From Globisporangium splendens (Eukaryota > Oomycota > Peronosporomycetes > Pythiales > Pythiaceae), in assembly GCA_006386115.1 (NCBI GenBank), contig VFIW01000053.1, positions 155,689 to 219,688 on the forward strand: a DNA stretch of 64,000 nt, in the 5' to 3' direction. A model generated the notes under the pieces. It had not been told where the DNA came from. It saw nothing but the letters and a program-made list of their open reading frames with translations, and searched no databases. The translations under genes and the position numbers were made by a program. Below, piece after piece: positions 43,009-56,400 of the stretch. Position 1 is the first letter of the stretch, and every line of letters starts with the position of its first letter.

Positions 43009-43509
43009 GCTGTTAGAGAGAGTCTCAGCAAAAGGAATAGGAGGATGGATAGTCTTGCCTTTATCGACGAGCTCGCAGTAACACGCAAGAAAGGTCACGT
43101 CCCAATGCGGGTACATTTGAGACAAGCGCCGCGCGATAGCTTAGCAGTGCGCATTGCCGTTGCTTCACGCTGCCGCGAAGGGCTATTGCAGCATCACGAC
43201 GTGTTGGATCTCTTTCACTGAGGAGTATCTGCGCATATGGTGGAGGCGGCAAATGCATCTGCATGAGAGAAAACGCTAAATAGAATCTTGTCTTAATTAA
43301 AGAAAGACGTGTACAACAGGAGAGATATGCAAACTAAATAAGAATCCATCCCGCCAGTCCATACGCTCACTCGCCTTCTTCTTCTTCTTCTTCGTGTGCT
43401 TGTCTGGGACCTCGTCTGGAAAGGGGGGAATGGAGGAAAAGCGCTCGCATGCGCACGCTTTCATTGTTTTTGTTCTTCTTGTTCATACTCAAACGGCCGC
43501 GTCATTTTT
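43009..43509. other. intergenic region, no gene seen
   Basis: Upstream of the methyltransferase and downstream of the 78-residue gene, both on the minus strand. A minus-strand frame at 43,061-43,264 is short, Arg-rich and without resemblance to known proteins. Confidence 0.35.
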
Positions 43510-43746
43510 TTAACGCGTGCCTTTCCACGGGTACACGACGTGCTGGTGGAAGATCTCTGCGTCGTGCGCCGCGTCGCTGTCGTTCTCCTGCGGCGCCGCC
43601 TGCATGTGGTGGTGCGCGGCAGCCGTGGACCGCGCGTAGCCCGTGACAGCGGCGGACGCGACCACGAGCGGCATGACAGCCAGCGTGCTCGACTTGGACT
43701 TGCTCACGTTGGCCGCGATGGCGGCGAATGCAGACGTGGACGGCAT
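43510..43746 (-). CDS. small protein, 78 aa, possibly mitochondrial
   Basis: A complete frame from ATG 43746 to a stop at 43510. The first 45 residues are Ala/Ser/Val-rich with a hydrophobic stretch (STLAVMPLVVASAAVTGYA), which could be a mitochondrial presequence plus membrane helix. The tail is His-rich and acidic and ends AEIFHQHVVYPWKGTR. This shape (single helix plus WKGTR-type tail) resembles accessory subunits of respiratory complexes, but I cannot name one. No clear promoter element was seen. Confidence 0.6.
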   Translation of the reverse strand: MPSTSAFAAIAANVSKSKSSTLAVMPLVVASAAVTGYARSTAAAHHHMQAAPQENDSDAAHDAEIFHQHVVYPWKGTR

Positions 43747-45393
43747 TTTAGAGAAGAGCTGGAGCTTGGGCTTGAGGGCTCAGTGCTGTGCGCGCGCGTG
43801 CAGGAAGCTTGGGGATTGAGGAAGATCCGCCGAGCGTCATGCACGCAGACACCAGAACGCCAACAACCCAACAACAACATACCCATACAGCTAATAAATC
43901 CTGTGGCTCGCAAGGAAGGGTGCTGGAATCGGAACTGGTTCCACGAATAGCAGCCAATCGCATCTCCAGATTTGCCAGATTCGGCAAATTGGAGGGTTCT
44001 GATTGGATGGATGGAAGAGAATCAGATCGTGTGTAGGGGAGACATTTGCGCAACCGCATCATAAATCTGTGACGAGGTGGCGTAAGCGAGTGTATGTAAT
44101 GAGGAGCGCGCGGCTAACCAATTGCATGGGGATAGAGACTGCCGTGTGATTCAGCGTGTGCGTCCCGCGCATGCGTGCGCTTGCGACTGCGATCAGGCAG
44201 CAGAGATAAGCGAGTGGCATGCGGCTGCTTGACACGCGCTACGGAGGAATGTCTGTCAGCACAAAAGCTTGGTGACTCTCGCATCATATCCTAAACTTAG
44301 GTCGGCAGCGAAATTGCATACCCGATTATGCAACGCAGGGTTGTGCACGAATGCAGAAATGGACCGACATCTGGCCAGAAACGCAAAAATCCACACACCG
44401 CAAATTTTCCATGAGCTGGTTGCTATAAATAGCACAATCCCGAGTTGCTGGGTTCGTGCTTCTCTCGCCACATCACACTGCCAAATGTTATCCGATTCAT
44501 GCAGCCATCGAACAACATTCGGCAAGTAGGATATGGTGTAGAAATTGACTGGCATCTGGCAGCACAAACATGTCGATTTGTAGCATTTATTGAATGCAGC
44601 ACTGCGCATTGGATGCGCGAGCTCCATGAATGAACGCCTCCTGAAAAACTGCAATTCTCCTTCTCTTCCACAGGAATATGTGGCGCTCATTTGCACTGCG
44701 ACGTCCGAGACAGCCCAAGTCACTTCCATGAGAAAATTCACATGGAGCGACTCGCTTTCTTCTACTTTCCAGCTTGGTTCTTCAACTTGCTTTCTGGCTT
44801 GGCTGGGATGAAAAACAACGAAAGTACCTCATGCAGTTACATCTATCTCAAATCATCCCCAAGCATACAACCATATAAATTTTAGAGTTCGGTCTGAATA
44901 GCTAAAACTGAACTTTATGTTGGCAAATCTGCTGATGCTGTTAGAAAGGGTTGGTGTGTGGTCCACATGATCAGAAGTACAGTCATCCGCAAAAGTATTC
45001 CTGACCACCATGGGTACAACTTGTTTTGCGGCTACCTCGCGTCTGAATCTTTGGCACACGTGTTGCGTGAAAATGCGAGCAGAGCAAGGCGAAAATGGAC
45101 TGAAAGCAAGCGTCTGAAGGGACCACAGCGACAGTAGCAGGCGACCGATTCGGCGCACTGGTCACCAATGAAGCATCTGGTCCAAGTGTCCTCATCGTCA
45201 GAACGGAGTTTGCGTCCCTTTGTCCTGTCGAGTGTGTCCATTGTGAGGCTCCCTCCATGCCGCCAGACCAGAAATGCTGAGAGGAAACACAAGATTGCAG
45301 ACGACCAGGGAGTGCAGTTGATGAACAAGACGAAGCGTCTCATCCACGCGGAGATACCTTCCTCGGAGCAGCAATTGTCACCAAAGTTGCCAA

Positions 45394-46168
45394 GTGAGCG
45401 TGTTGGATGCTGCTTTTCTGCAGGGGCTGCGTCTCAAAGCTGTTTCGTCTCGTTCAAGAAAAGAGCAGGTGTTCATTTTCAAGGCGCTTCTGAACTTCAA
45501 AGGCAACGTATCCCCATGGCTTGTGTTTTGTTATTTATTATTGCTGAACCAGGGATCGCGGCTGTTTGATGCGAGACAAGGGTTCCGTGCCGGAGATATT
45601 TATCCCCAGCACCACACAATCATTGTGCCTCAAGTGAGCGCATCTCGCCAGTGCGTTGATCTTCTGGTGGTATTCTGGAGTTTATTATGCCACGCGGAGT
45701 GATCAACCAAGCGAAGAACGAGAAGCTTTCGAGGCGAGAATACGAGTGATCCTCAAAGCATTTCAGCGAACGATTTGGTGCCTAGGACCAATTTCGAACC
45801 AGGAGTCAGCAGAGCCAGACACAAATTTCTCATTATGGAGGAAATCTGCACCACAGCCGAGCAGAATGAGTCGCAGCGCTACTGGTCAGTCAGTAATGAG
45901 CAATTTCTGCTACAGTTCAACACCAAAAAATAGACTCGCGTTGCAAATGTTGGACATGACCTTTTTACTCGCAGAGGTCCAATATTCTGATTTTTGCATG
46001 GGATTTAAAGCGCAAATCGCCGCCGCGTCCACGCGTGGCACCGCGCTTACAAGGTTGGCGCGTTGGGTTGCAATCACTCGATCATATTTCATGCGTGCGT
46101 CTGAGTTTCTGAACTTCCTGGCTACGTATGCCATCTTGCGTGCCAATGTGTGCAAATGGGTACGCTGA
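45394..46168 (+). other. possible decayed or unresolved coding region
   Basis: Two overlapping plus-strand frames look more protein-like than their surroundings: GNVSPWLVFCYLLLLNQGSR (about 45,510-45,570) and, in another frame, SDQPSEEREAFEARIRVILK (about 45,697-45,760) continuing to 46,168. I could not join them through GT-AG introns of normal size, and I recognise no family. It may be a gene remnant. Confidence 0.2.
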
Positions 46169-46360
46169 AGACCAGATTCAAATTAGAAGCAGCTAGCGCC
46201 AATTAAATACTCCCAGGCAGCCCCTCTCAATTGGTTTGCAAAGGTGCGCTTGTGCATATGGAAGCTACAGCGCAGCTGCAACAGCCCTGCCATGTTTATT
46301 TAGTAGAATTAGATTCTGGAGCTCGATGACATTTCCTTTCAATCATCCAGGTTTGGGTTT

Positions 46361-46637
46361 TCCTAAGAGCTTGAGCTGCTGGCACCACAAACGCCATCAT
46401 TTTTACTGCGTGGTGTTTTGTACGATGGCACATCAGGTTTTATAACGCGAGCAAGTGTCATCTGGGCTCCTATGGTCTAATTTCTGATGCACATATTGCC
46501 GCCGTTCGCAACTGGCCGGAACAGAACGTCACAACGCTTTCTTAGGTTGCATCTTACAGAATTTAAAGTCGGACGTCGATGCTCTGTTGAGTCGCCAAGG
46601 TCCAAACACTATCCAAAGAGCTTGAGTTGCTGGTGCC
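46361..46637 (+). repeat. 26-bp imperfect direct repeat
   Basis: The 26 bp at 46361-46386 and at 46612-46637 share 22 positions, including AAGAGCTTGAG and TGCTGG. Same orientation, 251 bp apart. Origin unknown. Confidence 0.5.
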
Positions 46638-48610
46638 GTATGCACGAAGTACTGCTGTCGTTCTCGCTGCATCGTGTGCGTTTCCCTATTGCTTTTTGAA
46701 GAATGTGTGAAGCCGCAACTGGTCTAAACAGAATGACAGAAGGCATAATAAGTTGCATTAGTCTGTGATTAGAAATTTAAACCTGAACCACCACGACCCA
46801 ATCCTTGAGTTTTGTCCCAAGAACTGCTGTTGGCTAACACGGAAAACTGTTGCTGTCAATTGGATCTATTTCCACCACGTTGATTATCGTGCAATTATTC
46901 GATCATATATCATCCAGGCTTTTATGAAGATTTTCGCTGCACGAAGTGGCACCATGTCTGTGTTTTTTCAATCTCTTTTTCAGGTGCATGGGAGTTGCAC
47001 AAACTGGTCCGACCAGAACAGCGGCACAAGGAAAGCATGTGGATGCGATCACTGAAGTAGTCTTTGACTGCTTTCCATCTTCCAGATGTCACCCTCTTTC
47101 GGACGACAACTCTCCAAAAGGTGCCCGTCACCTTCGCAATTCGTCATTCTCTCTCTCTGCCAAATTGTATCCATTGCGACTATCGATTTCGTCTCTCTTG
47201 GGCTTGAGCTCCTCACGTGTCATACATGACAAAGTGTACCTGTCTACTCGACCGTTTCAGCCTCATTGATGGACTTCTGAGTTTCAGCAGCTGCGGATCT
47301 CTTCGTCTTTTCTTTCGTAACGGCTTATTTTTATCCTATATGAACAAGCGACACACACCGACATTAATAGCAGCGCAAAAGGTCAAAATACCGACGTACC
47401 AGAGAGCTCAGCCAAATGGATTGTGTTTTTGTTGATGGATTCTCATCGGGTGCAGGGTTTCAGGGTTGCGTGCGACTAGGAAAGGGTTAGCGCTTCTCTG
47501 CGTGCTTGGGAACGGGTTTAATGGACTCAGCGCATCCAATATGGCTTCCTGGGCTTTGCAAAGGATGAGATTTGTGCAGTCAAAGCGGCCAAACACACAC
47601 CCACCCCTGTTGCACGAATGCTGACAAACCATTTTTGAGTCCAATAGGAGCGGAGCATCCACGTTCATGTGGGGTTTTGCCGCCAAAAACTTGACTTGAG
47701 CGAGCGTCCACGAAGAAAAGACAGGGTGCGGTAACAAAATTGGTGGCGGCATCAGGATGCGTAACTGTGCGCTCATTCAGGAGTTCGGATATGACTCAGT
47801 CCACCCATTCCATTTCCCAAAATGGCGAGCCATCTTGGGATTACTTGAAGTGTAGCCATGTTTCGAAAATGGATTTTTTCGCGGGGAGGACGGACAAGTT
47901 GAGACACACTCGGGAGATTACTGGAGTACATATGGGCGAACACACAGCAGTGCCGGATGGAGATGGATGAGCGGATGGAATTTTGGCTTTGCGAGAGGAG
48001 AAAATGGCAGACAATGCAAAAATGGCGGCTCACCTCAACGAAATTGGCATCGTTTGTTCCTCAGCAAGCTCCAGTTCTAGCACCAGATGACAAACAAACA
48101 AACAAAAAAAAAGAATCGCTCTTGGGCGGATACTGGAGAGTGTCCACTGGAAGACGACAAATCTGACTTGGGAAAAAGAGATCCTCGACTTTCTGCTCGG
48201 CATGGAGGAGTGAGAGCGAGAGGGTGAAAGCGTGTGGATGTGTGCAAGCGAAGCCATGCACTGGAAGAAAGAGCATGCATTCATTTACCTATCACAATAA
48301 CGCCATCACCGACATGGCTACATTCCCGTGTGTGCGTCTCTCTTCTTGTGTCACCAGATTAACAAATGAGCCCGTCGGACTGGGCAGTCTGAAGTTGGCG
48401 AAATGGATGGATGGACGAGCGCGCCACGGGCGAGCGAGCGGTAAGCAAGCAAGCGCCACCTGGCGCGTGTACCGTATGGAGCACGAGACACCAAGAGGCA
48501 AACAGGACACTCACGTTGCCGCATGTACTACTTTCTTCACGACGCACACGAACGAAACAGAAATGCGAGTGCATGTACGCACAATGCAGGCAGGTTGTCC
48601 AGATAGATGA

Positions 48611-48630
48611 GAAGGAAGGAAGGAAGGAAG
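48611..48630 (+). repeat. GGAA microsatellite
   Basis: A run of GGAA/GAAG units, five tetranucleotides, in noncoding sequence. Confidence 0.7.
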
Positions 48631-49493
48631 ACTGTGCTCAAGGAGCCGCCACGCGTTCGCCAGCGAGCGACAAGGAAGGCAGGAAAGAGGGAAGAAGAGC
48701 GGAAGCCTGTGTATCCTCGTCGTCGCGAAGAATCCGGCGTCCAATGCAGAAAGAAATGGCGCAGAACGCGCGCTCGGCATCTCGCGCAGCTCGTCGATCA
48801 CCTGCTCGCGTCCGCGACGACAGCGGCAGGTCGGCATTCGCAATCGTGTCCCATCCTCGCATTGAATAAGACTCCGCTTTACGAACGGACGTGATTACAG
48901 ACATGCGCGGTCGCCACTCAGTCTGGGATGTGCTGTCTGTCAGCATCAAAAACCTTCTATAATCATCTGACACCTCCATATATATACTACCCTCAGCTTC
49001 TACAGACCTGTTCATACAGAATATGGTGTCTGGTAAGTAATATGGCAGGATGTGTGGGACATGGCAGTCACGTCCTTCTCACAAGGGAGTGAAAGGGTCG
49101 TACCGTAACGTACGCTTTAATTGCGCCTGCCTCGCAGCGACTGGTTGGCTCGGCTGGACGTGATAAAGACGGGGCTGCCTTTTTTTTCTCCTCCCCCCTT
49201 TAGTACCTTCCGATAGTGAGCGCAAGAGTATAGAAAAAATAGTATTATTTCTAACGTCCCGTGTCGCCTACTCACGTGCGTTTGTTTGGTTGGTTTTTTT
49301 GATTTTCAAATGGCCCACCGCTCGTTTGTTTTTTGGGTGGGGAGTGAGCCTTACTTATTGTATATACTGCCTGCCACTGTTTGCCGCCAGTCCACCAAGA
49401 GAAGAGAGCGCGCCCGCCTTGCGAGCGAGCGGAGTGGATCCATCCGTAGAGAAGAGCAGCAGGAGCGTCGGGCTGTCACTGACTGTGGGGCCA

Positions 49494-52426
49494 ATGAATG
49501 AGCTCACGCACCCACACTCGCACCACCTGCAGCAGCAGTCGCGCGCCGCTGGGGTCCCGCCGCTGCCCATGGCCGCCGCCGCCGGATCCGCTGCTTCAAC
49601 CGCCGACAGGAGCAAGCCGCAACGGTGCGTATATGAGTGTGTGCAGGACTTAGATCGTGTGTACTGTAGCACGGATTGGTTTGGCCCCAGCTGGGGACGG
49701 ACGGAAGGAAGGAATAAGGGGAGGGTTCGGTTAGAGACACTAGCTCCGCGCTTGTGTGTGTTGCGTGTGGAAAAGGATGATGTGAATGCCTTCCTGCTAT
49801 GCACATACATGTATGGGATCAGGGGTGTATCTAATGTGTGGCTCTGTTTATGTGGCGATTATAAATAAAGTAGATTTCCCCGTGCGAGTGAACCGAATTA
49901 CGCGAACGAGTATCCGCCGGGCGGCGGGTTCATGGGCTACGGCGGCAGCAGCCACCAGCAGCAACCGCAGCAGCACTTGCAGCAGCAGCCGCTGCAGAAC
50001 AAGGACCGCGAGCTCAAGTTCAACGACTTCCAGTCGCCAGCATATCACCAGCAGCAGCAGCAACAACAACAGCAGACGGCGCCAACAGGAGCGCCCCAGC
50101 AGTACTCGTACCCCTACGCCGGCTATGGCCAATACGAGTACCAGCAGCAACAGCAGCAGCAGCAGCAGCAGGCGATGGGCCACATAGGACTCACGCATCA
50201 CCAGCACCAGCAGCAACAGCATCAGGGGTATGGCGCTCCTGCGGCTGCTGCTGACCCGCTGGGGATGCTCGTGAGCTCGGCCACGCAGCCAGATGCAATG
50301 CCACAGCAGCAACACCAGCAACAGCATGACCTGAGCAAAAACAATGCCGCCGCGCTGAACAAGTATCGATCGTTTGCAACGCAGGACACGTACCTAAACC
50401 CCCAGGCGCTGTTTTCGGCCAATCCGCATAACGATCGGCAACAACAGCAGCAGCAGCAAGACTCGTTCCTGCCGCTCAAATACGCGCAGCCCAACAGCAA
50501 TGCCGTGCAGCAGCAGCAAATAGCTTTGGACGTGTCGAATCCGCATCATCACCATCCGACGTCGTTCCGGTCACAGGGTGCTACATCGTCCTACCCCACA
50601 GGATCGACCTTTTACGGCGGCAACACGCGAGGCGGACCGACGAGCATGGAGTTGGTGTCGCCGACGACTGCGGCGGCCGTGATGACTTCGAGCTACGATG
50701 CGTCGACCGGCGCTTTGCAGCAGCGCATGAGCCACAGCAGCAGCAGCAACACCAGCAGCCACAACAACAACTACGGAATCGGGCTCCGAGTGCCGCACTT
50801 GCTGCCTGGTTCTGCTGCCGCGCTCACGAACCGACTGAAGGATGCTGGGGACCTCGACCCGCGCATCCCGACGTCGACGTCGCTCGGATTTGACCCGCAA
50901 GTCGTCGGAGTAGGAGGCGTGTCCTCGAAAGCTATTGGTTCGTCCCATCCGCCTATGTATGCCGAGTCTTCCGCCGTGTTGTCCGATAGCACGGCAACAG
51001 CTACCAGTGGCAGCAACAACAACAATGCGCTGTACGGGATGAATGGTCAGCCGTCTGCGGTGGGGATCCATGCTCAAGTATCCAATCCGCTTGTCGCTGG
51101 CGGCACTGGTGCAGGTGGCGAAGAAGTGTGCAGTCTGTGTCTCGGCAGCCAGTGCGATCGCATCGCCGTCGCGTGTGGCCATCGCTTCCACTACAACTGT
51201 CTGCATGACTGGGGCGATAAACTCGTGTGTCCAATGTGTCGACCGGTATGTAGCTCTATTGTTGTGTGGTGTTTATGGCATTTTCTCAGCATTGTCATGA
51301 GGAATTAATTATTGACAATTTATTGTGTTTGCGGCTATTGCAGGCAAATTACCCGATTACGAGTCTCGCTGCGACCTCGAACGTTTCTGCTGCTGCATCG
51401 AGCCATGGCGCGAGCTTCTCGCACAACAGCAATGTGATCCAACTGGATGGCTCCGTGCATCCGCATCAGGCTGCGCAGCCTGCTGCATCGTTGCAGTCCA
51501 TGCCGCAGTCCAAGAAGACGCCTTCGTCTCGTGCTCTTGGAGAAAATGCGGCGAGTGCGCGTCCACCTCCGATCGATACGACGCGCCTCCCAGAGTCTTC
51601 CATGACAGGTGGGACCAACAAGAGTCCTGCGACCTCATCGACAGGTGTGACGCCAACGCGTTCGGGATCGACGACATCCAGTGGCGGCGGTTCGGGTCGT
51701 GCGCGGAAGAACAAGAAGCTCAAAGACTGTTCCGTGCCAGGGTGCGATCGTACTGTGCGGTCTCGCGGATTGTGCAAGGGTCACGGTGGTGGTCGTCGCT
51801 GTGGGTTCGCAGGCTGTGGACTGAGCGATCAAGGCGGTGGATACTGTATCAGCCACGGTGGCGGCAAGCGGTGCCAGTACGACGGTTGCGACAACTCGGC
51901 CCAGTCGCGTGGATTGTGCAAACTCCACGGCGGTGGCTCTCGTTGCACGGTTGCGAATTGTACCAAGAGTAGTCAAGGACGCGGTCTGTGCCGAGCCCAC
52001 GGTGGTGGCCGCCGCTGCATGGTTGAAGGCTGCAACAAGACCGACCGACGCGCTGGGTACTGTGTCACCCACGGTGCCGACAAGAAGTGCATCGTCGGCG
52101 AGTGCTCGAAGACTGGTCGTATCGACAACATGTGCACAAAGCACTACTTTGAGCGCAACCAGCCGTTTGCACGAGCATCTGGCAATAGTGAGCAGAATAC
52201 GATGACGACCGATGTGGGCAACGAGAGCGCCATGATGATGGGGAGCGCGACGGCGTCCGCCAAGGGCACTCGCAAGAAATTGACCACTAGTGGCAGCAAT
52301 GTTGTAGCGCCATCGGTGTCCAGTGCAGCGGCTCGTGCGCGCATGATGGCCAATGAACGCAAAGACGAGATGCTGGAGCAGAAGCGCGCCAAGCAGCAAG
52401 GGAGTGGCATGCATTCTCGGCAGTAG
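49494..52426 (+). CDS. RING-finger protein with six tandem Cys/His repeats and polyglutamine
   Basis: Exons 49494..49624, 49889..51245 and 51344..52426 (introns 264 and 98 nt), 856 aa. Residues 44-320 are Gln/His/Ser-rich with several polyQ runs. A RING-like finger lies at about 457-495 (CSLCLGSQCD, ACGHRFHYNC, CPMCRP), with short spacing, so E3 ubiquitin ligase activity is plausible. After a Ser/Thr-rich linker come six tandem 24-residue units of the form C-x4-C-x9-C-x2-H, most followed by GGG and basic residues (residues 625-768). Such units also occur in plant WRKY19-like proteins and in oomycete proteins; they probably bind zinc and perhaps nucleic acid. No WRKY domain is present. Likely a nuclear regulator; the target is unknown. 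Confidence 0.88.
51728..52159 (+). repeat. six 72-bp tandem units coding C-x4-C-x9-C-x2-H
   Basis: The units code CSVPGC..CKGHGGG, CGFAGC..CISHGGG, CQYDGC..CKLHGGG, CTVANC..CRAHGGG, CMVEGC..CVTHGAD and CIVGEC..CTKHYFE. Cys and His spacing is invariant in all six; the last two have lost the GGG. Confidence 0.9.
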
Positions 52427-53412
52427 CGTACGAGTCTGAAGAATGTCGTCACTGCCACGGATTTTGTCCAAAAGTCAGCGAGATCGGGAGCGTGAATCAG
52501 CATCAACGACAAGCAACATGATCAAGTTATGTATTTTTAACAGCAACGAAAATGCGCACACGCCTGGAAATACTTAAAATTCAAGTGACTAAACGAAATG
52601 AAATCAAGAACGAGCGAGCCGATAAACGAAGAAGATGAAGAAGAAGACTGAAGAAGATGAAAACCCAAGCGCCGCCGGTGATAACGAAATTGGGAAATTG
52701 AAATGCACAAATGTTATCCGCCAGCAGCAGCGAGAAGAAGAAGAAAAAACAAAGTCAGAGAGAAAGAAGTGGAAATTGATCAAGTGAAAAATGAAATTGA
52801 AAATTGAAATTGCACAAAAAAAGAAAAAAACAACAACAACTACAACTCATGACAATTGAAGTTGGATTCCTAAAGGAAAACAAAATCAAGAGCTGCCAAG
52901 TGCCAACCGTGTGGGAACGACATGCGCGGCGAAAGACCAAGTGAAGACTGAAGAAACTGAAGAAATTTGAAGAAATGGCGGGTGCGGAAGAGTGAGAACC
53001 AGTTTAAGAGCTTCTTTACTCCGATGCCGACCGCCGCGGAAATGAAGGTGATGAAGAAGGTGAAGACGAGCGAAATGGAGATGAAGAAAAACGAAGTGAA
53101 GATGAGCGAGATGGAGATGAAGAAGAACGAAGTGGAGATGAGAGAAGTGAAGAAGAATGTGATGAAACGCGTGAAGAAAACAACAAGAAAAACCGAGAAA
53201 AATGAATTAACAATCCCCTTAAAGGCCCAGGAATTGAAATTGGGCCAATGCATTTTGAAAAGACAACTTACATACCGACCTGAATGAACGAGCGACGACC
53301 CTTTTTTCTTAAAAATGAAATATAGCGGATCGATTTGAAACAAAAGTCACAACGGCATGCGCGCGTGTGCTTGCGTGGCTCTGTTTGCTTGTCTGTGTTC
53401 TGTTTACGGAGC
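52427..53412. other. purine-rich low-complexity intergenic region
   Basis: Plus strand rich in GAAGA and AATTGAAA tracts. It includes a 36-bp unit present twice in tandem (53,068-53,103 and 53,104-53,139; it would read as EMEMKKNEVKMS). The open frame through it starts at a TTG and has no other support, so I do not call a gene. Confidence 0.5.
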
Positions 53413-56400
53413 TCATGCTGTATGCGCACTGCTGTTTCCGGCTGCTGCAATGTCGTGAAGTATCGCGTCACGGTCGTGCCATCGCGCATGACGTTTCTTC
53501 AACGCTGCGGCGCGTTGGTCACGAATCGACTGGATCAGGTCGGTCATCTCCTGCGTTCGCTGCTCCTTTGCCGTTCGTCGTGCGTCTCGCATGTCTGCGA
53601 CATGGACTTGTGCCGCTGCGATCTGCTCCTTCAACAAACGATCTTCTTCAGCGAATTCGTCAGCGGATTTCAGATCCCAGGCTTTGTCATCATTGCCATC
53701 ATCATAATCTGGTGATGCACGATGCTCTAAATAGTTGCCATCCTTCATCTTTTCCGACGTCATGGTTAGCCATTCCATGCGCGCTCGCAGCTTCTTTGCT
53801 TGGTCTTCAGTCACGTTGTCGTGCTTCATTCTCGCTTCAGCCGCATCAAACTTGCCAAGATAAAGCAATCGAGACACGGCGCCATTGGTATCGCGATCGC
53901 GCGCTGCTTCAGCCCAGGATTGCCGAATCGCTTCGTATTTGTTTTCCTTGGTACGGTCAACATCGAGTTTCACATCGTCACCACTCCAGCAATTCATTCG
54001 CCACGTCAAATTTGTCGGCGCTCTGGATGAAAGTTCACCAGTGGCGCCGTCCTCACCTCCTTCCTCGTTTCCTTCCTTCACCACATCCTTCATCTATAAT
54101 TTGGATCCAACTCGATTTCGAAATGGACGCACCGAGCAAAACTCCACGGACACAACGCAACGCGATCGGTCAATCGTTCCTTGAATGATGTAGCCGCTGC
54201 CTTTGCTGTCATCCTCCGGCTCGTCGACATTTGGAGCTGATCGTTGGGGCAATTGAAGCAAATGAACTTCGCCAAATGCAAATGATTCACTGAGAAGTTG
54301 CTCGGTAGTCGCATCAATCACTTCCAGCTTGACCGCGAGATGGTCGGCAATGGCTCCATTAACAAGAAGTTGGAGCTCAAAGCTGGTCCAGATACACTTT
54401 TTCGGACCCATGACAACGTCGCGGAAACAAAGCAGTGATCGGTTGGCTTCATAGGCTCCTTCAAACGCGGTTCGCTTCATGATATGAGAAGATGACGATT
54501 CAAACGACCAGTTGCTGCCGAGTGTGAGGTGCCATTTGCCTTCTGGAACATGGAAATCTCGAGGTGCACAATCCGCGATGATCGTGTACGCATGCGGCAG
54601 TTGAGGCGCATGGTTTTCGTGGATCGGGAGCGATACAGCAGAACACAGCGCCTCGAACCTCGTCACCTCACTCGTTTCGTCATTCACAACCACTATGTGC
54701 ATGTATGGTGCAAGTGTGGCGTCCGAGAGATGCAGGTCGACATGCAATTCGATCTGCTTCTCCATCTCTTTGTGGTCCGAAGTGGATCTATTTGTCGTCG
54801 GCAGCACAAACTCGACTTGATGCTTGAACAAAACGTCCCACGTGTTGGGCAGCAAGACCGGGTACGTCCCATCGCAGTTGATCACCTGGATATCGCAAAT
54901 GTTTCGCCAGTACGTCGACGGCTCCTGGAAATCCACTCTCTGGTCCGATTCCACTTGCAGACCGTACCCGTAGCATAGACTCTCTGTGGGTACACACGAA
55001 ACACGTGGTCTCCTCCCGAGCGGAACGGCACGAGGACTCGAGTAGATGTCGTCGTGTCAAGTGCAATGACCATGGAGCTCCCGGCACCGACATGTGCGCC
55101 GCGCGGTGTTTCTTGAACAAGGAGAATGCTCCCATTTGGATCTGTCCCCAGGTGCTTCACTAGCGTTGCTGACGATTGCAACAGACGATCGTTCACTTGA
55201 GCTGATTGCTCTGATGGATAGATGCGCGTCATCGTAAACACGACTTCGACTGGCGGGTACTCCATTCCTGTCTCTGATGGTGTGTCTCCTGCAGACTGCT
55301 CTTCTTCTGCTTTAAGCATTGTGGCAACCACAAATTGAACTGCGGGGTTCGGGAAGGGCGTCCAACTCAGTCCATTAGCAGGTCCATCCGCTGGTACTAA
55401 TATCGTATCAACCTTTGTTGCAGTCCATTGTTGAATGTGGAGATCTTTGTTCTTGAACGGTGGATGCACCAGCAGGAAGCTCGCGTCGTCGTTGATCGAT
55501 CCCAGTTCTTCTTCGGAGATACTCGCTGGACCGTTCAATCCCATGCACTTGACCATCGTGTTCTCGACATCTCCAACGACGTCTGTCACCAAAGCAGCCT
55601 CCGATGGGTATAAACTAGCGAGTCCTTTTCTAGAGCACAAGAGTGCGCGAGGTTAGCTCACCATCAACAAAAGTAATATGCAACAACACCACGTATTAGT
55701 CCTTTAGTCAAGCGACACAAATCATTCACAACGATCTGCACGAGCGCGCATACCTTTTCAGAGCATGCTTGGGTTGTACTGCGTATGGTTCAGCAATCGG
55801 ATTTGTAGCGTCTCTCGATTCCATCGGGTCGCTTTCATTGTTGGCGTCGGCGCTTTCTTCTTCAGCGATTTTCACGATTGGAACAAACTATTCACACACA
55901 ACAACACAAGCATTGTGACGTGCTTCATCTCTCCACGTAATTTGCCAGAGTCAAGCGACATGAAAAATGCGTACCTCCAGCAGCTGCTGCAAGTCACTCT
56001 CACTTGAGCTTGACTTTGTACTCTCAGGCACCCATCGACTTAGTTTCCACCCCGTCAATGCGGATATCACAGTATTGACCATGCGAACAGGATCCTGTAG
56101 GTTTCCGTCTTCTTCATTTGCCACGCTGTTTTGGTTGAGATCTCCTCGGAGCCAGTGCACGACCTTGAACAGCGCTTTCGTCAACAGTGCCGGCCAGATT
56201 TCGCTTTTCATGGAGCTCGTCAAGTATACGATGTTGCCTTCTTCGTCCACGGGAAGCCTGTCGTCGATATCGACACGTCGCCATTTTCCGAGAACAAACA
56301 GCTTGACGGAATATTTGCCACCTGGGTTGTAAATCGGCGTGCCTGTGGCTGGATCTTGTGGGTAGATTGCTCGCCACAGAAAGGATGCCTCGAAGCCTTC

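Larger units (their letters stand above)
43747..49493. other. 5.7-kb stretch without a convincing gene
   Basis: The longest gene-free interval in the window. Open frames are short and mostly without protein-like composition. It contains a weakly protein-like stretch at 45,394-46,168, a 26-bp imperfect direct repeat (46,361 and 46,612) and a GGAA microsatellite (48,611-48,630). I found no transposase, integrase, reverse transcriptase, long terminal repeat or tRNA. It may be decayed mobile or gene DNA. Confidence 0.4.

Noticed and set aside
44256..44741. 161-codon minus-strand frame
   Set aside because: It starts inside an area without promoter or splice context, has a random-looking composition and no recognisable motif.
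49290..49868. Plus-strand frames over exon 1 of the RING gene
   Set aside because: They run through the 264-nt intron and disagree with the phase that joins exon 1 to exon 2.
52967..53287. Lys/Glu-rich frame (MKKNEVKM-type repeats)
   Set aside because: It starts at TTG, lies in a purine-rich low-complexity tract and has no splice or family support.
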